Shown here one piece after another: positions 43,966-53,427 of a DNA stretch of 64,000 nucleotides. The notes beneath the pieces are model-generated. The model did no database searches and was not told the DNA's origin. It saw only the letters and a list, made by a program, of their open reading frames with translations. The stretch spans positions 2,114,091 through 2,178,090 of the forward strand of contig CM030945.1 in NCBI GenBank assembly GCA_018136815.1. Reading direction: 5' to 3'. The first letter of the stretch is position 1, and each line of letters begins with the position of its first letter. Made by a program: the position numbers and the translations under genes. This DNA is from Isochrysis galbana (lineage: Eukaryota; Haptophyta; Isochrysidales; Isochrysidaceae).

Positions 43966-44372
43966 GCGCGCACGACGACCGTGAGCCGCCGGCCACCGCC
44001 GCTCGACAGCGAGGCCGCCATCGCGAGATGCGCGGCGCTTGGGGTCGCGTCGGTGCCCCCGGGCGCCACGGGAGCCGCGGGGCGGGCCGACGGCACGAAC
44101 GAGCCGCCGCCGCCGTCGTGACGCCGATCGCGCGCGACCTCGCGCTTGGCGCGTGGGGGCGCCGACGGGTCGTAGCCCATCAGCTGCGTGAAGCGCTGGT
44201 GCTGCGCGGCGCGGTTGGCGTGCCGGTAGTCGGCGTCGGCGGGCGGCGGCAGGCTCTCCCACAGCTCGGCGACCGCGTTGCCCTCGGCGTCGTAGTAGTA
44301 GCCGACGAGCTCCTCGCGCTCGACCCCGAGCGGCGCCATGATGGAGTGGCTCGTCTCCTCGACATCGGTCAT
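43944..44372 (-). CDS. Hypothetical protein, overlaps the Fanzor remnant end
   Basis: Open from MTDVEETSHSIMAPLG through REELVGYYYDAEGNAVAELW and RAAQHQRFTQLMGYDPSAPP to a Gly/Arg/Ala-rich tail (about 142 aa). The first 90 residues have balanced composition and look protein-like. No family recognised. The open frame can extend upstream to 44456. It overlaps the opposite-strand Fanzor remnant by about 20 bp. Confidence 0.4.
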   Translation of the reverse strand: MTDVEETSHSIMAPLGVEREELVGYYYDAEGNAVAELWESLPPPADADYRHANRAAQHQRFTQLMGYDPSAPPRAKREVARDRRHDGGGGSFVPSARPAAPVAPGGTDATPSAAHLAMAASLSSGGGRRLTVVVRARVRSSS

Positions 44373-45343
44373 GGGCCACGCTGATTGAGCGCAAAATGCT
44401 TCAATCGGCCCATGCGCTCGATGCCACACCTCAAGTGGAGGGAGGAGGATCGGCAAGGTTTCTTCTGGACCAGGTGTCTCCGCAGATGCTTGCGCACAGA
44501 CGTGTAGCAGAGGAGCCCATCGTCTAGATGATGTGTGTGTGACTATAATGGGGGGACCCTCTTCGGAGGGGTGAACTCCCTCCAGTGTGACTGAAATCTA
44601 GTTGTGGAATGCCTAGGTGTTTCGTGACGGGTTTTAATTGACCGGGTCTTCGTCGCGAGATCGCGATCAAATCGTTTTCAGACGGATCAAATCGTTTTCA
44701 GAGAGAGAGGACGGAGGACCGGATGCGCGCCGAGTCGCCACCATCGTGAGGAAGACGAGGCCGAGGAGCTGGAGGAAGACAATTACAAGGCCCACTATTA
44801 TTATTGCAAGGTTATTTGTTTTCTTTTTGGTATATTGTTACAATTAGTTCTCATGTTATTGAGGTGATTTGTTTTCTTTTTGATCTATTGCTGCATGATG
44901 AGTGGCAATCACACTTTGTTCCGCCCGTCCTCCGCGCCCAGAGTTCCCCCGCGAAAAGAGTGAACGCACGGCGTGCACCTTCCTGGAAGTTGCTATGCGC
45001 ACGCACGGCGCCCCCGCGGGGGGTGCGCCGGTGCACATCGCGCCGTGCCCACGCACGGCGTGCACATGTGATTGCAAGTCATCACAGGCGCTGTGTAACG
45101 AAACATCTCTTATATGGCCAGTTTACGTAGTTGTGGGCCGCAGGGGCTACACACATGGAACGGGTTGACATGCGCGCGCACGGCGTATCCGCGGGGGGAC
45201 CGATGCACATCGCGCCGTGCCCATGCACGGCGTGCACCGATGTGATTAGCGAAGAAGCTTTGACGGCCTCTCTCTCTTATAATTTTAACAAGATCTAATG
45301 TTAAACAACTACAATACAACTGTGGACATTTGATCGCTCAATT
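44373..45343. repeat. Repeat-filled spacer
   Basis: Contains GGATCAAATCGTTTTCAGA in tandem (about 44666-44702), TTTGTTTTCTTTTTG twice (44815 and 44868), the CGCGCCCAGAGTTCCCCCGC block at 44935, and an 80-bp direct repeat (44993-45070 and 45168-45248) marked by CACATCGCGCCGTGCCCA. No gene. Confidence 0.65.
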
Positions 45344-46316
45344 CTACTGATGTCCCACTATTGACGGAACGACACCTTCGGGAGTGGTCGTACCGGGGTA
45401 TGCGAAAAGTCTGTCTTTCACTTTCTGTGCACGCGATCTCTTAGCCGCGGGCGTGTGTTTTGTAAGGGCGTCTATTGTTTCGAATATCGTTTTCGTCGCG
45501 GGGCACCATGCTAGATGGCACGAGTCTTCTCGGTGGCCGTGGCACAGTCTGCATTTGTCTGTCGGGCTATCCGGGAATCTATTTCTAGTGCCGATCTTTC
45601 TGTGCGTAATATGTTTGAAGTGTAGGTGTTTGCCCGTGTGTTTAAGCAGCGGCATTGTGTAAAGTCTAGCTATGTGTTTCCATTCCTCTTTCGTCTTTCG
45701 TGATGCTAAGTCTATTCTCCCACGCGGACCTCGCCGCTTGTGGGACGTTTTTTCGAGTTGTTTTAATCACTTCTTTGGTGATGTCGGAGATGGTGATCGC
45801 GTCTAGCGCGACCCTTCCTTTTCGTATGGCGTACTCATCCGCCAGAGGGAGGTTATCTATTATAGCCTCCTCCCTGTTTCTACCGTTCTGGGGGGTATAG
45901 CGAGCCAACTTGTTCAGCGGCTTTCGAGTATGCTGACTATCTTCAGGCATGATTCGCCCAGGTGGGCGGAGGTTTCGTGTTTCGTCCGCCATCTTACAAA
46001 TGCGGCACGTTTTGTCTCTGTCCGTATCTGTCCGCAAAGCGGTTGTAAGTGCCTATGTGCCTATGTGCGTGCATCCCGCGCCGTCATCATCAGAGAACTG
46101 TATAGCGTTGAGCGTTGCTATGTGTTCCCACGTGTTATCGGGTATCGGGAGTCGTTTCTCCCAGTTGTCGGGGCCTGTAAGACGGCGGCGTTTGAGGCGC
46201 GTTTCCTGTAGGGCCTTCGATAGGTGTGACGAACAAAGACTAAACGACACGCACGTCCTCTTTAATGATTCGGGCGTAAGAATATTAAGGATATTTTTCG
46301 CATGGGGAGGACCCAA
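45344..46316 (-). pseudogene. LINE 3' coding fragment (C-terminal zinc-binding region)
   Basis: Minus-strand pieces in changing frames: ETRLKRRRLTGPDNWEKR, KTCRICKMADETRNL, ITISDITKEVIKTTRK, then HITHRKIGTRNRFPD, CRLCHGHREDSCHLAWCP and KDRLFAYPGTTTPEGVVP. The two C-x2-C...H...C clusters, especially the second, are typical of the zinc-binding region after L1-like reverse transcriptases. The piece ends in VVPSIVGH and a stop near 45346. Frame changes show it is decayed. Confidence 0.7.
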
Positions 46317-46679
46317 CCCAAATGGCTTCCCTCATGGGGTCAATACGTCCTGTCATGGAGAAGTTTCTTTTCTCTCCTCCTCCTCCTCCTCCTTCTTTCT
46401 CCTCAACACTCATTCGCTCCTCGACACTCCATCTCCCCATTACCTCATACTGGTAAACGATGGCCTGCGGCGCTCCAAGACGGAAGTGTCGCGTCCATAT
46501 CACCCTCACGCCCCCCCCTACTGTGCCACGAAACAATCAATGCAACGGAGGACGATCAACACCTCGAGGAGTGAGGAGAGAGGGGGAGCGGATGAATGGT
46601 CGCTAGTCCGCCAGGTATGCTGTCCCCACCCCTGCGTCAACCATAAGGATGCGACAACTGACTTGACATTCTCACATCT
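46317..46679. other. Spacer, no gene recognised
   Basis: A CTCCTCCT run near 46375-46400, otherwise ordinary. It holds the 3' flank of the HAD-ankyrin gene. Confidence 0.4.
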
Positions 46680-47900
46680 TCATACTTTTGACCGTTCACT
46701 CTGAGTCTTGAGGATCATTGCTCGGATGGCCTCATCTTTCGTGTCCTCAGCAGGGGTGCGGCCCTTCCTGTCGAGCACAAATGCGTTGGCTCCATGCTGC
46801 AGTAGCTCATCGACAGCTTCAGACTGCTGCTTGAAGGCCGCAAAGTGGAGCGGGTATTGCAGCTTCTTGTTGGGGATGTCAGGGTTGGCACCTTTTGCAA
46901 GCAGTTGCCGAAGGACTTGCACATGGCCTCTCCTTGCAGCACGGCTGACTGCAGTGGCGCCAAGATAGCCGCACACATCAAGCGACACGTTCCTATCAAG
47001 GAGCAGCTGGACCGTCTCCAAATGTCCCATGTCCGCGGCGAAAATAAGAGGCGTGTTCCCCGTCGATGGGCAAACAGCATCGAGCTCTTCCGTGGTCATG
47101 GTGGACAAAGTGGCCCGGTCTCCCTCCGCAGCGAGATGTCCAGCTCCCTGGGGTGTTGGCGGTGGCCTCCCGATGTGGACACTGGGGTTCGCAAGGGGCG
47201 AGACGATATCATACGTCTGCCAGAGGCGCTGTGCGAGCTCTCCGAGGTGGGAAACCACGTGATCGGCGCCTGCGGTGTTCCCTCCCTCTGTGTGGCGGCG
47301 TCCCGTGTCGAGAAGCGCCGTGCTCACACCTGCGGATTTTCCGAAGCAGATGTCGTTGGAGGGCGAATCACCGACCATGAGAAGTTCGGGACCCAGTTTT
47401 GCGCCCCAACTCTCCGCAATCGCCGCTAGGGCGGCGGGGTCGGGTTTGGCTGGATGGTTGTCATCACGTGAGATTGCAGGCCACAATGGCGGCAGGTGAC
47501 CTGGCCAGACGCAACTCATGAAATGTGTGACGGTGCGCGCCGAATTTCGAGTGACGAGGGCCATTGGGATCTCATGGGCACGCGCCCAAGCAGCGAGCTC
47601 CGCCGCGCCGGGCATCAGTTTGAGCGTCCTGCGGCCCTCATCTTCCATCTGCTCGATGATCGATGCCACGCGCTCGTCTGAACGCCATCGCGCCGACAGG
47701 ATATCTTCGCCGGCGGGGACGCCTGCGCGGCGGTACATCTCCTTGAAATCGAGGTTGGGCACTGTTAGAGTCCCATCCATGTCGAAGATGATCCCACGCA
47801 GCCGCGCGCGGCTCGCCGACGAAAGAGAGCGCATCGGCGACGCCGATGGCGACGTTTCGTGGCACCTGCCTCCCTCCCGCCTCAGCGCTCGACGCGACAC
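46680..47900 (-). CDS. HAD-family phosphatase fused to ankyrin repeats
   Basis: Intronless, up to 406 aa; a second possible start at residue 23 (47834, MRSLSSASR) is just as plausible. Residues about 36-220 are a HAD hydrolase: FDMDGTL (motif I, both Asp), VTRNS (motif II), KPDPAAL (motif III Lys) and MVGDSPSND (motif IV). A helical cap lies between I and II (DFKEMYRRAGVP, IIEQMEDEGRR). Residues about 290-385 are three ankyrin repeats: GNTPLIFAADMGHLETVQLL, GATAVSRAARRGHVQVLRQL and QYPLHFAAFKQQSEAVDELL. The HAD part should be a small-molecule phosphatase (phosphoglycolate-phosphatase-like). The ankyrin part suggests a protein partner. All catalytic residues are present. Confidence 0.88.
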   Translation of the reverse strand: MSRRALRREGGRCHETSPSASPMRSLSSASRARLRGIIFDMDGTLTVPNLDFKEMYRRAGVPAGEDILSARWRSDERVASIIEQMEDEGRRTLKLMPGAAELAAWARAHEIPMALVTRNSARTVTHFMSCVWPGHLPPLWPAISRDDNHPAKPDPAALAAIAESWGAKLGPELLMVGDSPSNDICFGKSAGVSTALLDTGRRHTEGGNTAGADHVVSHLGELAQRLWQTYDIVSPLANPSVHIGRPPPTPQGAGHLAAEGDRATLSTMTTEELDAVCPSTGNTPLIFAADMGHLETVQLLLDRNVSLDVCGYLGATAVSRAARRGHVQVLRQLLAKGANPDIPNKKLQYPLHFAAFKQQSEAVDELLQHGANAFVLDRKGRTPAEDTKDEAIRAMILKTQSERSKV

Positions 47901-47916
47901 AAAGAAACCGCTAGAA

Positions 47917-47960
47917 ATTGTACTCTAGTCTTGTAAGAGGTCTGGTTGGCTAGCATCCCT
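47917..47960 (+). repeat. Interspersed repeat module (copy 3, partial)
   Basis: GAAATTGTACTCTAGTCTTG, AAGAGGTCTGG and CTAGCATCCCTAG match the left end of 3938-4115. It lies 17 bp upstream of the first possible start of the HAD-ankyrin gene. Confidence 0.75.
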
Positions 47961-48030
47961 AGAGGCTGCCGCTTCGTGCGCGTGCCCGCTTCGTGGGCGT
48001 GCGGCGTGCCCCTGTTCCCCCCCAGGCAAT

Positions 48031-48306
48031 CATGGCCCCCAGGAAGCCCGCCAGCAAGCCCAAGCCGCCGAGGGGCCACTTCACAGTCCATGCCCGCGAT
48101 ACGAGCGCAGAACAGCGGGCGTGCGTCGTCGAAGACGTGCGCAGAGCAGCCGCGCACTGCCGCTCGCACAGCGTTGGCGTCAAGGCCGCGCTTGCAACAG
48201 GGCATTTCCCGGAGGCAACGCGCGGCAAAGTGGTGTGGGAGCTGAAGAGGGGCACTATCATGGATACATCCATTTCATGCATCGTGGATCGTGGATGCTC
48301 ATTCTA
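48031..48306 (+). CDS. Small basic hypothetical protein
   Basis: From MAPRKPASKPKPPRGHF the frame gives RDTSAEQRACVVEDVRRAA and GVKAALATGHFPEATRGK, about 91 aa, Lys/Arg-rich with helical character. It might be the N-terminal part of a truncated DNA-binding or transposase-like protein. No family recognised. It stops just before the inverted-end element at 48332. Confidence 0.35.
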
Positions 48307-48536
48307 ATTCTAACCTCTGTATCTAGCTTTAAGAGGGTGCAACCTCAGGTTTGGTTGTTTTTTCGCAAGTGCCCCCCATGTGGACGGTATAAGTTCTACT
48401 TAAGGACCCCCTTATTAAGGTACAAACGTGCAGGTTTCAGATGGTAATACCGCAGTATGTGCGCAGCAGTCGAAAGAAGTGCCGGACGCGGGCCCACGTT
48501 AGAACTGAGCGTGTGTGTCCGGCCGTTGGGCGCTTA

Positions 48537-48904
48537 GGTGCGGGGTTTGCCTACTGAATGAGCGTCTTCAGGCTTTCTGAATTTTATCATGCCTCTCGCC
48601 CAGTAGTATACTGTCCTTAAGAGAGTATATGTGAGAAAAAGTGCCGGAATAATGGCAAACACGCCTCGGCCGAATGCCACAAGCAGACAAGCAGTGCGAT
48701 TAAGCTGATGGGCACGGCAAAAGGGAGGAATATGAATAAGTTGCTTGATTTCTCCCACTTGCCGCCTTCAAGCGAGTATACTGGCATTCGTGCCTGATAT
48801 TGTATTACATTTTTTTGGAACTGACGGAATTTCGGGTCACTGGCGAGGGCTATGCGATTTGACGGCAAAAAAGGGGTACATCGCAGCCAGTCCCGCCCTT
48901 TCAC
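48537..48904 (-). pseudogene. Small two-segment membrane protein gene broken by an 8-bp duplication
   Basis: The minus-strand frame from 48904 gives DPKFRQFQKNVIQYQARMP, LEGGKWEKSS and a hydrophobic LFIFLPFAVPISLIALL. The reading then shifts into FGRGVFAIIPALFLTYTLL, RTVYYWARGMIKF and a stop at 48537. The shift sits exactly at CTGCTTGTCTGCTTGT, a tandem doubling of eight bases, so the two halves belong together. No family recognised; two membrane passes are likely. Confidence 0.55.
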
Positions 48905-49309
48905 CGCGCCCTCGCTCCTCTCCTTGTTTAAGTTCTCTTTTTATTTAGCCTGTGGCGCGGCTTCGTGTCCCTTTGGATTTTTTTCGGTGGACTGCTTGTT
49001 GAGTAGTTTCCACAAGAGAATGATGACAAATACTGCGAGCACGATGGTTCCTAGCAAAAATGCGGGGCGACGCGCGGCGTCGGAGAGTAGAGACGAGACT
49101 AGCTAGCGAGCTAGTGAGAGAGAGAGAGAGAGAGTGAGAGCTTCTTAGGTCCAAGGTAGGCTCGAGGAACTACACGCGTGATACCCCAAAAAACCTCCGC
49201 CCAACAGAGTCAGACAAACTAAACCAGACAGGGCGAACACTAACCACACTCGGACGGACGGTAAGGCGTCGGTACTAGGGCAATTCAGCGACGCGCAGAC
49301 ATGCGACAG

Positions 49310-49499
49310 AGGGGTCACCACAACGAGGGCAGACCTCGCTGGGGGGGAGCTGCGACCGAGGTTTAACAGAAGACGGACGACAGTCGTGGAACGTTTGGCG
49401 ACATCAAGAGAAAGTAGGAGAAGAGGCGAGATGCCCATCGGCGAGACCTTGAGACTTAAAATAACTCACAGGTTACAAGTAAAAGTCTGTCCTCGTATG
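49310..49499 (+). repeat. 190-bp direct repeat, copy A
   Basis: GGTCACCACAACGAGGGCAG through GTAAAAGTCTGTCCTCGTAT recurs at 50268-50457 with about one difference. The near identity implies a recent duplication. Confidence 0.9.
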
Positions 49500-50024
49500 G
49501 CTCCCCGACTAAATTCGAGTCGTCTCGACGAGTTGCATGGAAGGAGAACAGAATAACCGAGATAGAAGAAATCTAGAATTAGAACTACAAGGCAAGAGAA
49601 ACCAGAGATAACCGAGACCGAGAAACCCGACGTTGAAAGCGGCGTTTAAAAGAGAAGACGAGAGCACCCGTGGGCCCTTTGAGCACAAATTCGGAAGCTT
49701 GACACGGCGACCTATTTGTACGCATCGTCCCACCCATTTCTCCCTTTTACAGGAGTTCTGCTCGGGTGTTGCGGTGGGTGCAACCGCAGACGACACGCGT
49801 CTCGTCTCCTGCAAACAACGGCAATCATCGAAGAAAGACGAAGAAAGAGAAACAATCTGCAACAACAACGAAAGGGAGGGAATGATTCCGAAGACACGCG
49901 AGATGCAGGGAGCTTCGACCTTGGGTGACCCTATTATTGGAGTGGGGGAGAGAGGTCACATAGGGGGGAGGAGAGGGAAAGGCAGCGGACGGAGCGTCGA
50001 GCGACGGCAGCGAGCGACAGAGTC

Positions 50025-50507
50025 ATGATGAGCGAGGAGGAGATCGGCCTTCGCGGCGCTGAGCTCCGGAAGTACATCTCGGAGGCGCGCAATGGCTACC
50101 TGACGAAGGGGGGCGTGAAGCGGCCGATTTCGCCGTGGGTACATGTCCCAAACGAGGTTAACGCTCGTCGAGCTGAACAAGAATGGCGGGTACAGCGGGC
50201 AGTCAAGATGGCCAAGATGATGAAGAGCCCGACGGGCGACACCAACGTGGAGCTGACCGAGGCGGAGACGGTCACCACAACGAGGGCAGACCTCGCTGGG
50301 GGGGAGCTGCGACCGAGGTTTAACAGAGGACGGACGACAGTCGTGGAACGTTTGGCGACATCAAGAGAAAGTAGGAGAAGAGGCGAGATGCCCATCGGCG
50401 AGACCTTGAGACTTAAAATAACTCACAGGTTACAAGTAAAAGTCTGTCCTCGTATGGAATACGACAAACGGGAGGCACAACCGAAACACAAGACGTCTTC
50501 CGCTTGA
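50025..50507 (+). CDS. Hypothetical protein, 160 aa
   Basis: Starts MMSEEEIGLRGAELRKYISE with SPWVHVPNEVNARRAEQEW and RAVKMAKMMKSP, then a basic second half that lies inside the duplicated 190-bp block. The first 80 residues look like a real charged, helical protein. No family recognised. The C-terminal half may be non-genic repeat read through. Confidence 0.4.
   Translation: MMSEEEIGLRGAELRKYISEARNGYLTKGGVKRPISPWVHVPNEVNARRAEQEWRVQRAVKMAKMMKSPTGDTNVELTEAETVTTTRADLAGGELRPRFNRGRTTVVERLATSRESRRRGEMPIGETLRLKITHRLQVKVCPRMEYDKREAQPKHKTSSA
50268..50457 (+). repeat. 190-bp direct repeat, copy B
   Basis: Nearly identical to 49310-49499. In this copy it forms the 3' half of the open frame at 50025-50507. 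Confidence 0.9.
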
Positions 50508-50762
50508 TGGGTCCCCGTGTTTATGTTTGTTTGCGCGCGGTCAACCCCCGAGTTAGGGGCGAAGTTAGGGGTCAGTAGAAATTATATACTTAAATAGCCG
50601 GGAGGGGTGTGACAAAAAAAGGGACCTCGAGTTGCACCCTCTTATACCAAGGTCTCTGCTTCTCACTTCCCCCTCGCGGCCGTTTCGAGTCCGCGCGGGG
50701 CATTCTTGCGGCACAGAAATTTCCCCGCACGCTCTTACTTTGTTACTAACATTTCGCGTGCG

Positions 50763-51528
50763 CGCAATCCTCGTTTACGGCTATGTGCCATGGGCCCGTG
50801 ATCGATCGAGCCCAGAAATCTGGTTCGGGATCTACTCCTTCTAGCTCCAAGAGGAGCTCGACGATGGCTGCATAGACGGTCGTGTCTTGAAAAGTGTAGT
50901 CGCCCTCTTGGTGGAAGGAGAGTTCGAGATTTGCGTCTGTGTCTTGGATTTCTTGCTCCTCTTCCGACTGGGGCTCCTGCGCGAGGTGTGGCGTGTCGGG
51001 TGTCATTGCGTGTGTCGTAGGCCCGTGCATCGGGGTGGTGTCTATATGCATGCGCTCCAGATCGCCCCCTGCAGGGGGGTCCCTTGTGTGCTGTGGTCAG
51101 GCTGGGGGCGTTGGTGTGGTATGTTGTGGTGCGTATCTGCTGTTGCATGTGTTTTGTGCCCATAAGGGCCACCCGGTCTCGGGCCGCGCCGCCGTGGCGG
51201 CGCGACCGTCACCAGGGTGGGAGAGGCCTCTGCCATGAGGCATGCCCAATGGTGTCGTCTGGCTTCTGGTCTGGTGGGTGTCTGGTGTGGCCTGCAGTCT
51301 GCTGCCCCCCATGGGGGGGGCCAGCATGGCTGCTGTAGGTGGTGTGGCCGGGGCCACGGGCCGTGTGGCGCGATGGGAGTCGCGCTCACCTGCTCGGCCT
51401 CTTCCGGGGGACGCGGTCGCTTCGCCTGCGACTGCTCCATGGGCACTGGTTGGGCGCCCGCGGCGGGGGGCCCGAAGGAGAGGAGGGGCGCGCCGGCGCG
51501 CTCCATGGCGACCAAGTATAAACTTAGT
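50763..51528 (-). mobile_element. LINE 5'-end fragment, about 770 bp
   Basis: On the minus strand it starts AACTAAGTTTATACTTGG at about 51528. The N-terminus parallels the LINE frame: SFGPPAAGAQPVPMEQSQAK, GPWPRPHHLQQPCWPP and HWACLMAEASPTLV. After a frame change come LSFHQEGDYTFQDTTVYAA and EGVDPEPDFWARSITGPWH to NEDCA. Similarity to 14740-15490 stops abruptly there. The 5' end is kept and the 3' end lost. Confidence 0.85.
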
Positions 51529-51534
51529 TGTATC

Positions 51535-51640
51535 TTGATAGATAGAGATAGTGCTCCTTCGCTATCTTTATAGATAGAGATAATGCTTTTGCTGGGTAGA
51601 TAGCCTAATATCTTGATATCTGTCTATCATGTTCACAGCC
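51535..51640. repeat. Diverged copy of the TAGATAGA repeat
   Basis: GATAGATAGAGATAGTGC, then CTTCGCTATC, GGGTAGATAGCCTAATATC and TTGATATC parallel 37650-37740. It lies immediately next to the LINE 5' fragment. Confidence 0.65.
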
Positions 51641-52040
51641 TTAATACGGGGGCACCTCCTTTGGCAAAATCTTGGGTCTTTGGTATAAACATCTTATGAG
51701 ATGAGAGCTATCTGTAAGCGGATGCCCGCTGAGCTCGAAGATGTCCCTGAGCTCATCCACTTTGGTCAATGGAATGCCACTTCGCAAGAAAGCATCTACG
51801 ACTGTCCATCGGAAGAGAATCGTCTCCGGCGGCTGTCCCACTACCCACTTCCTGTGGGTTAGATTTGTATGAGTAGTCTGTGATGAAATCACCCGTCTCC
51901 TTGTTCTTGTGTTTGTGCCGGAGAAGCTCCTCCACCTTCTTCCTGTGTTTCACTGAGTTGATGTGTGTGAAGAAGTTGGCGTGCTTCGCAGAGACGACAT
52001 GCCTGTAGGCTCGACAAAATAAGAGACTAGATTGTAGGGT
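51641..52040 (-). pseudogene. CGGBP1/hAT-type N-terminal remnant
   Basis: Minus-strand reading: FCRAYRHVVSAKHANFFTH with NSVKHRKKVEELL (a BED-like finger of the C...H...H type). In the next frame come ETILFRWTVVDAFLRSGIPL, KVDELRDIFELSGHPLTD and SHLIRCLYQ. This order is typical of CGG-binding protein and related hAT transposase N-termini. One frame change and the lack of a DDE core mark it as a remnant. Confidence 0.55.
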
Positions 52041-52679
52041 ATGAGTGTTTACGAGAGCGAGAGCGACGAGAGCGAGAGCGACGGATGACGACTGACGACA
52101 GGACGACGGACAGAGACACCCAGGAAACACTCCGACTCTCGCCCCCACGACTTTTCTCACGTAACTCGACTAAAATCAAACCCAAACACTCCAGCCAGAC
52201 GACGACGGACGACGATCAGAAGGCGATCTGTCGGCGATCCCGTCTGGAAGGGGAATCGCACCATAACGATAACGGAAACGAGGGGCAATCCTGCCGCACA
52301 GGATTCCAAAAGACTTACCGAATAAGACGAGAGAAGTACGGTGTGCCTAAGGGGGAGATACGAAGAGGTTGCAAATTAAACCTGATTGCAATCACTGAAG
52401 TAGATAGTAGATAGAGAAACGCGGGGAAGATAGCGAATTAAACCTACTTGCGAGGCGCCTAGGAGGAAGAAAGGTGGGGAAACTTCCATTCTCTTCGGGA
52501 GAAAGAGAGAGGGCGCTCCACACCCCAAGATCCTATGCGTCCAAGCGAAGCTTTTGACCGAGGACGAGAGGAAGCAGCGAATTATAACGATAAATACCGA
52601 ACGACGAAGAGAAGTTCTAGAGAAGCCTAACGAGTGTCGATTCGCGAATGCGACATCCTTCCGCTCCCTCCCTGTTCCC
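52041..52679. other. Spacer, no gene recognised
   Basis: GAGAGCGACGA repeats near 52050-52090, then sequence rich in CGA/GACGA. No credible frame. Confidence 0.35.
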
Positions 52680-52818
52680 CCCCGCGCATCGCGCCCACAA
52701 AGTGTTTTGTTTTTGGGTTGGGGCGCAGACCATGCCCAAATGCCAAAAAATCCGCCCAAATATCCAAGATCCAAGAGATATCTCCGGATCCGGATCCGGA
52801 TATCTTGGTCTACCCCTA
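52680..52818 (-). mobile_element. hAT-like element end (same family as 28863-30135)
   Basis: On the minus strand TAGGGGTAGACCAAGATATC starts at 52818, then CCGGATCCGGATCCGG, TGGATATTTGGGCGG and AAAACAAAACAC follow, the same order as the left end at 28863-29000. The other end is not found, so this is a fragment. Confidence 0.65.
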
Positions 52819-53282
52819 TTTGGCCCCAACCAACCCATGGGGGCCCAGTGATTGGAGTGATTGATAGCAATGTCGTGTAGACCAAGGGGAACATCATTGA
52901 GCTAGCGCGCTCACGCAACAACGACGGTGACAACGGCACGTTCCTTCACTCGGCGGAGTAGATCTGACACCTATACTATTGTACTCTACAAGACACGCGC
53001 TCAGAGTCGAACCTCCACGGTCTGATTTCGTCCTTCTATGCGAGAGCGACTCATCGGGGGATCAAGGCGGAGATTTGAGGACTCCCCGTTGCGTCGCTCC
53101 AAAATCGGTCTTCTTCATCAGTTTCTTGGCTGCGTGAGAAGTTCTGAGAAGTGGAACTCAAACGCCAAAACAGAGATTGTTTTGTATGAGACCCTCGTTG
53201 CTTGTCTGGCTCTGTGGTGGTGGACTTCAATCGATTGATTGCGGAGTGTGGTAGGACTCCAGATTCGGCGCACTTCACTCCC

Positions 53283-53283
<1 letters not shown>
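52819..53283. other. Upstream region of the 53428 gene
   Basis: No gene seen. It probably includes the promoter, but no specific element can be named. Confidence 0.35.

Positions 53284-53353
<70 letters not shown>
53284..53353 (+). repeat. (TC)35 microsatellite
   Basis: An uninterrupted TC run of about 70 bp, 75 bp before the start codon of the following gene. It is likely in the 5' UTR or core promoter. Confidence 0.98.
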
Positions 53354-53356
<3 letters not shown>

Positions 53357-53427
53357 AGACTCTTCCTCTTCCTCTCTCTCTCTCTCTTGCTTCTCCTCGA
53401 CCGAGAGCGGGACAAAACGCGGCGGCA

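Larger units (their letters stand above)
48332..50642. mobile_element. Candidate TIR element of 2,311 bp flanked by TA
   Basis: AGAGGGTGCAAC begins at 48332 and its reverse complement GTTGCACCCTCT ends at 50642. With two or three mismatches the similarity extends to about 20 bp (AGAGGGTGCAACCTCAGGT versus AGAGGGTGCAACTCGAGGT). TA stands on both outer sides, as for Tc1/mariner-like elements. No transposase is seen inside. It contains a broken small membrane-protein gene, a pair of 190-bp direct repeats and the open frame at 50025-50507. Confidence 0.5.

Noticed and set aside
46262-46285. GTAAGAATATTAA as an independent retroelement 3' end
   Set aside because: It falls inside a reading that continues the LINE 3' fragment, so it may be chance. 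Not counted as an element.
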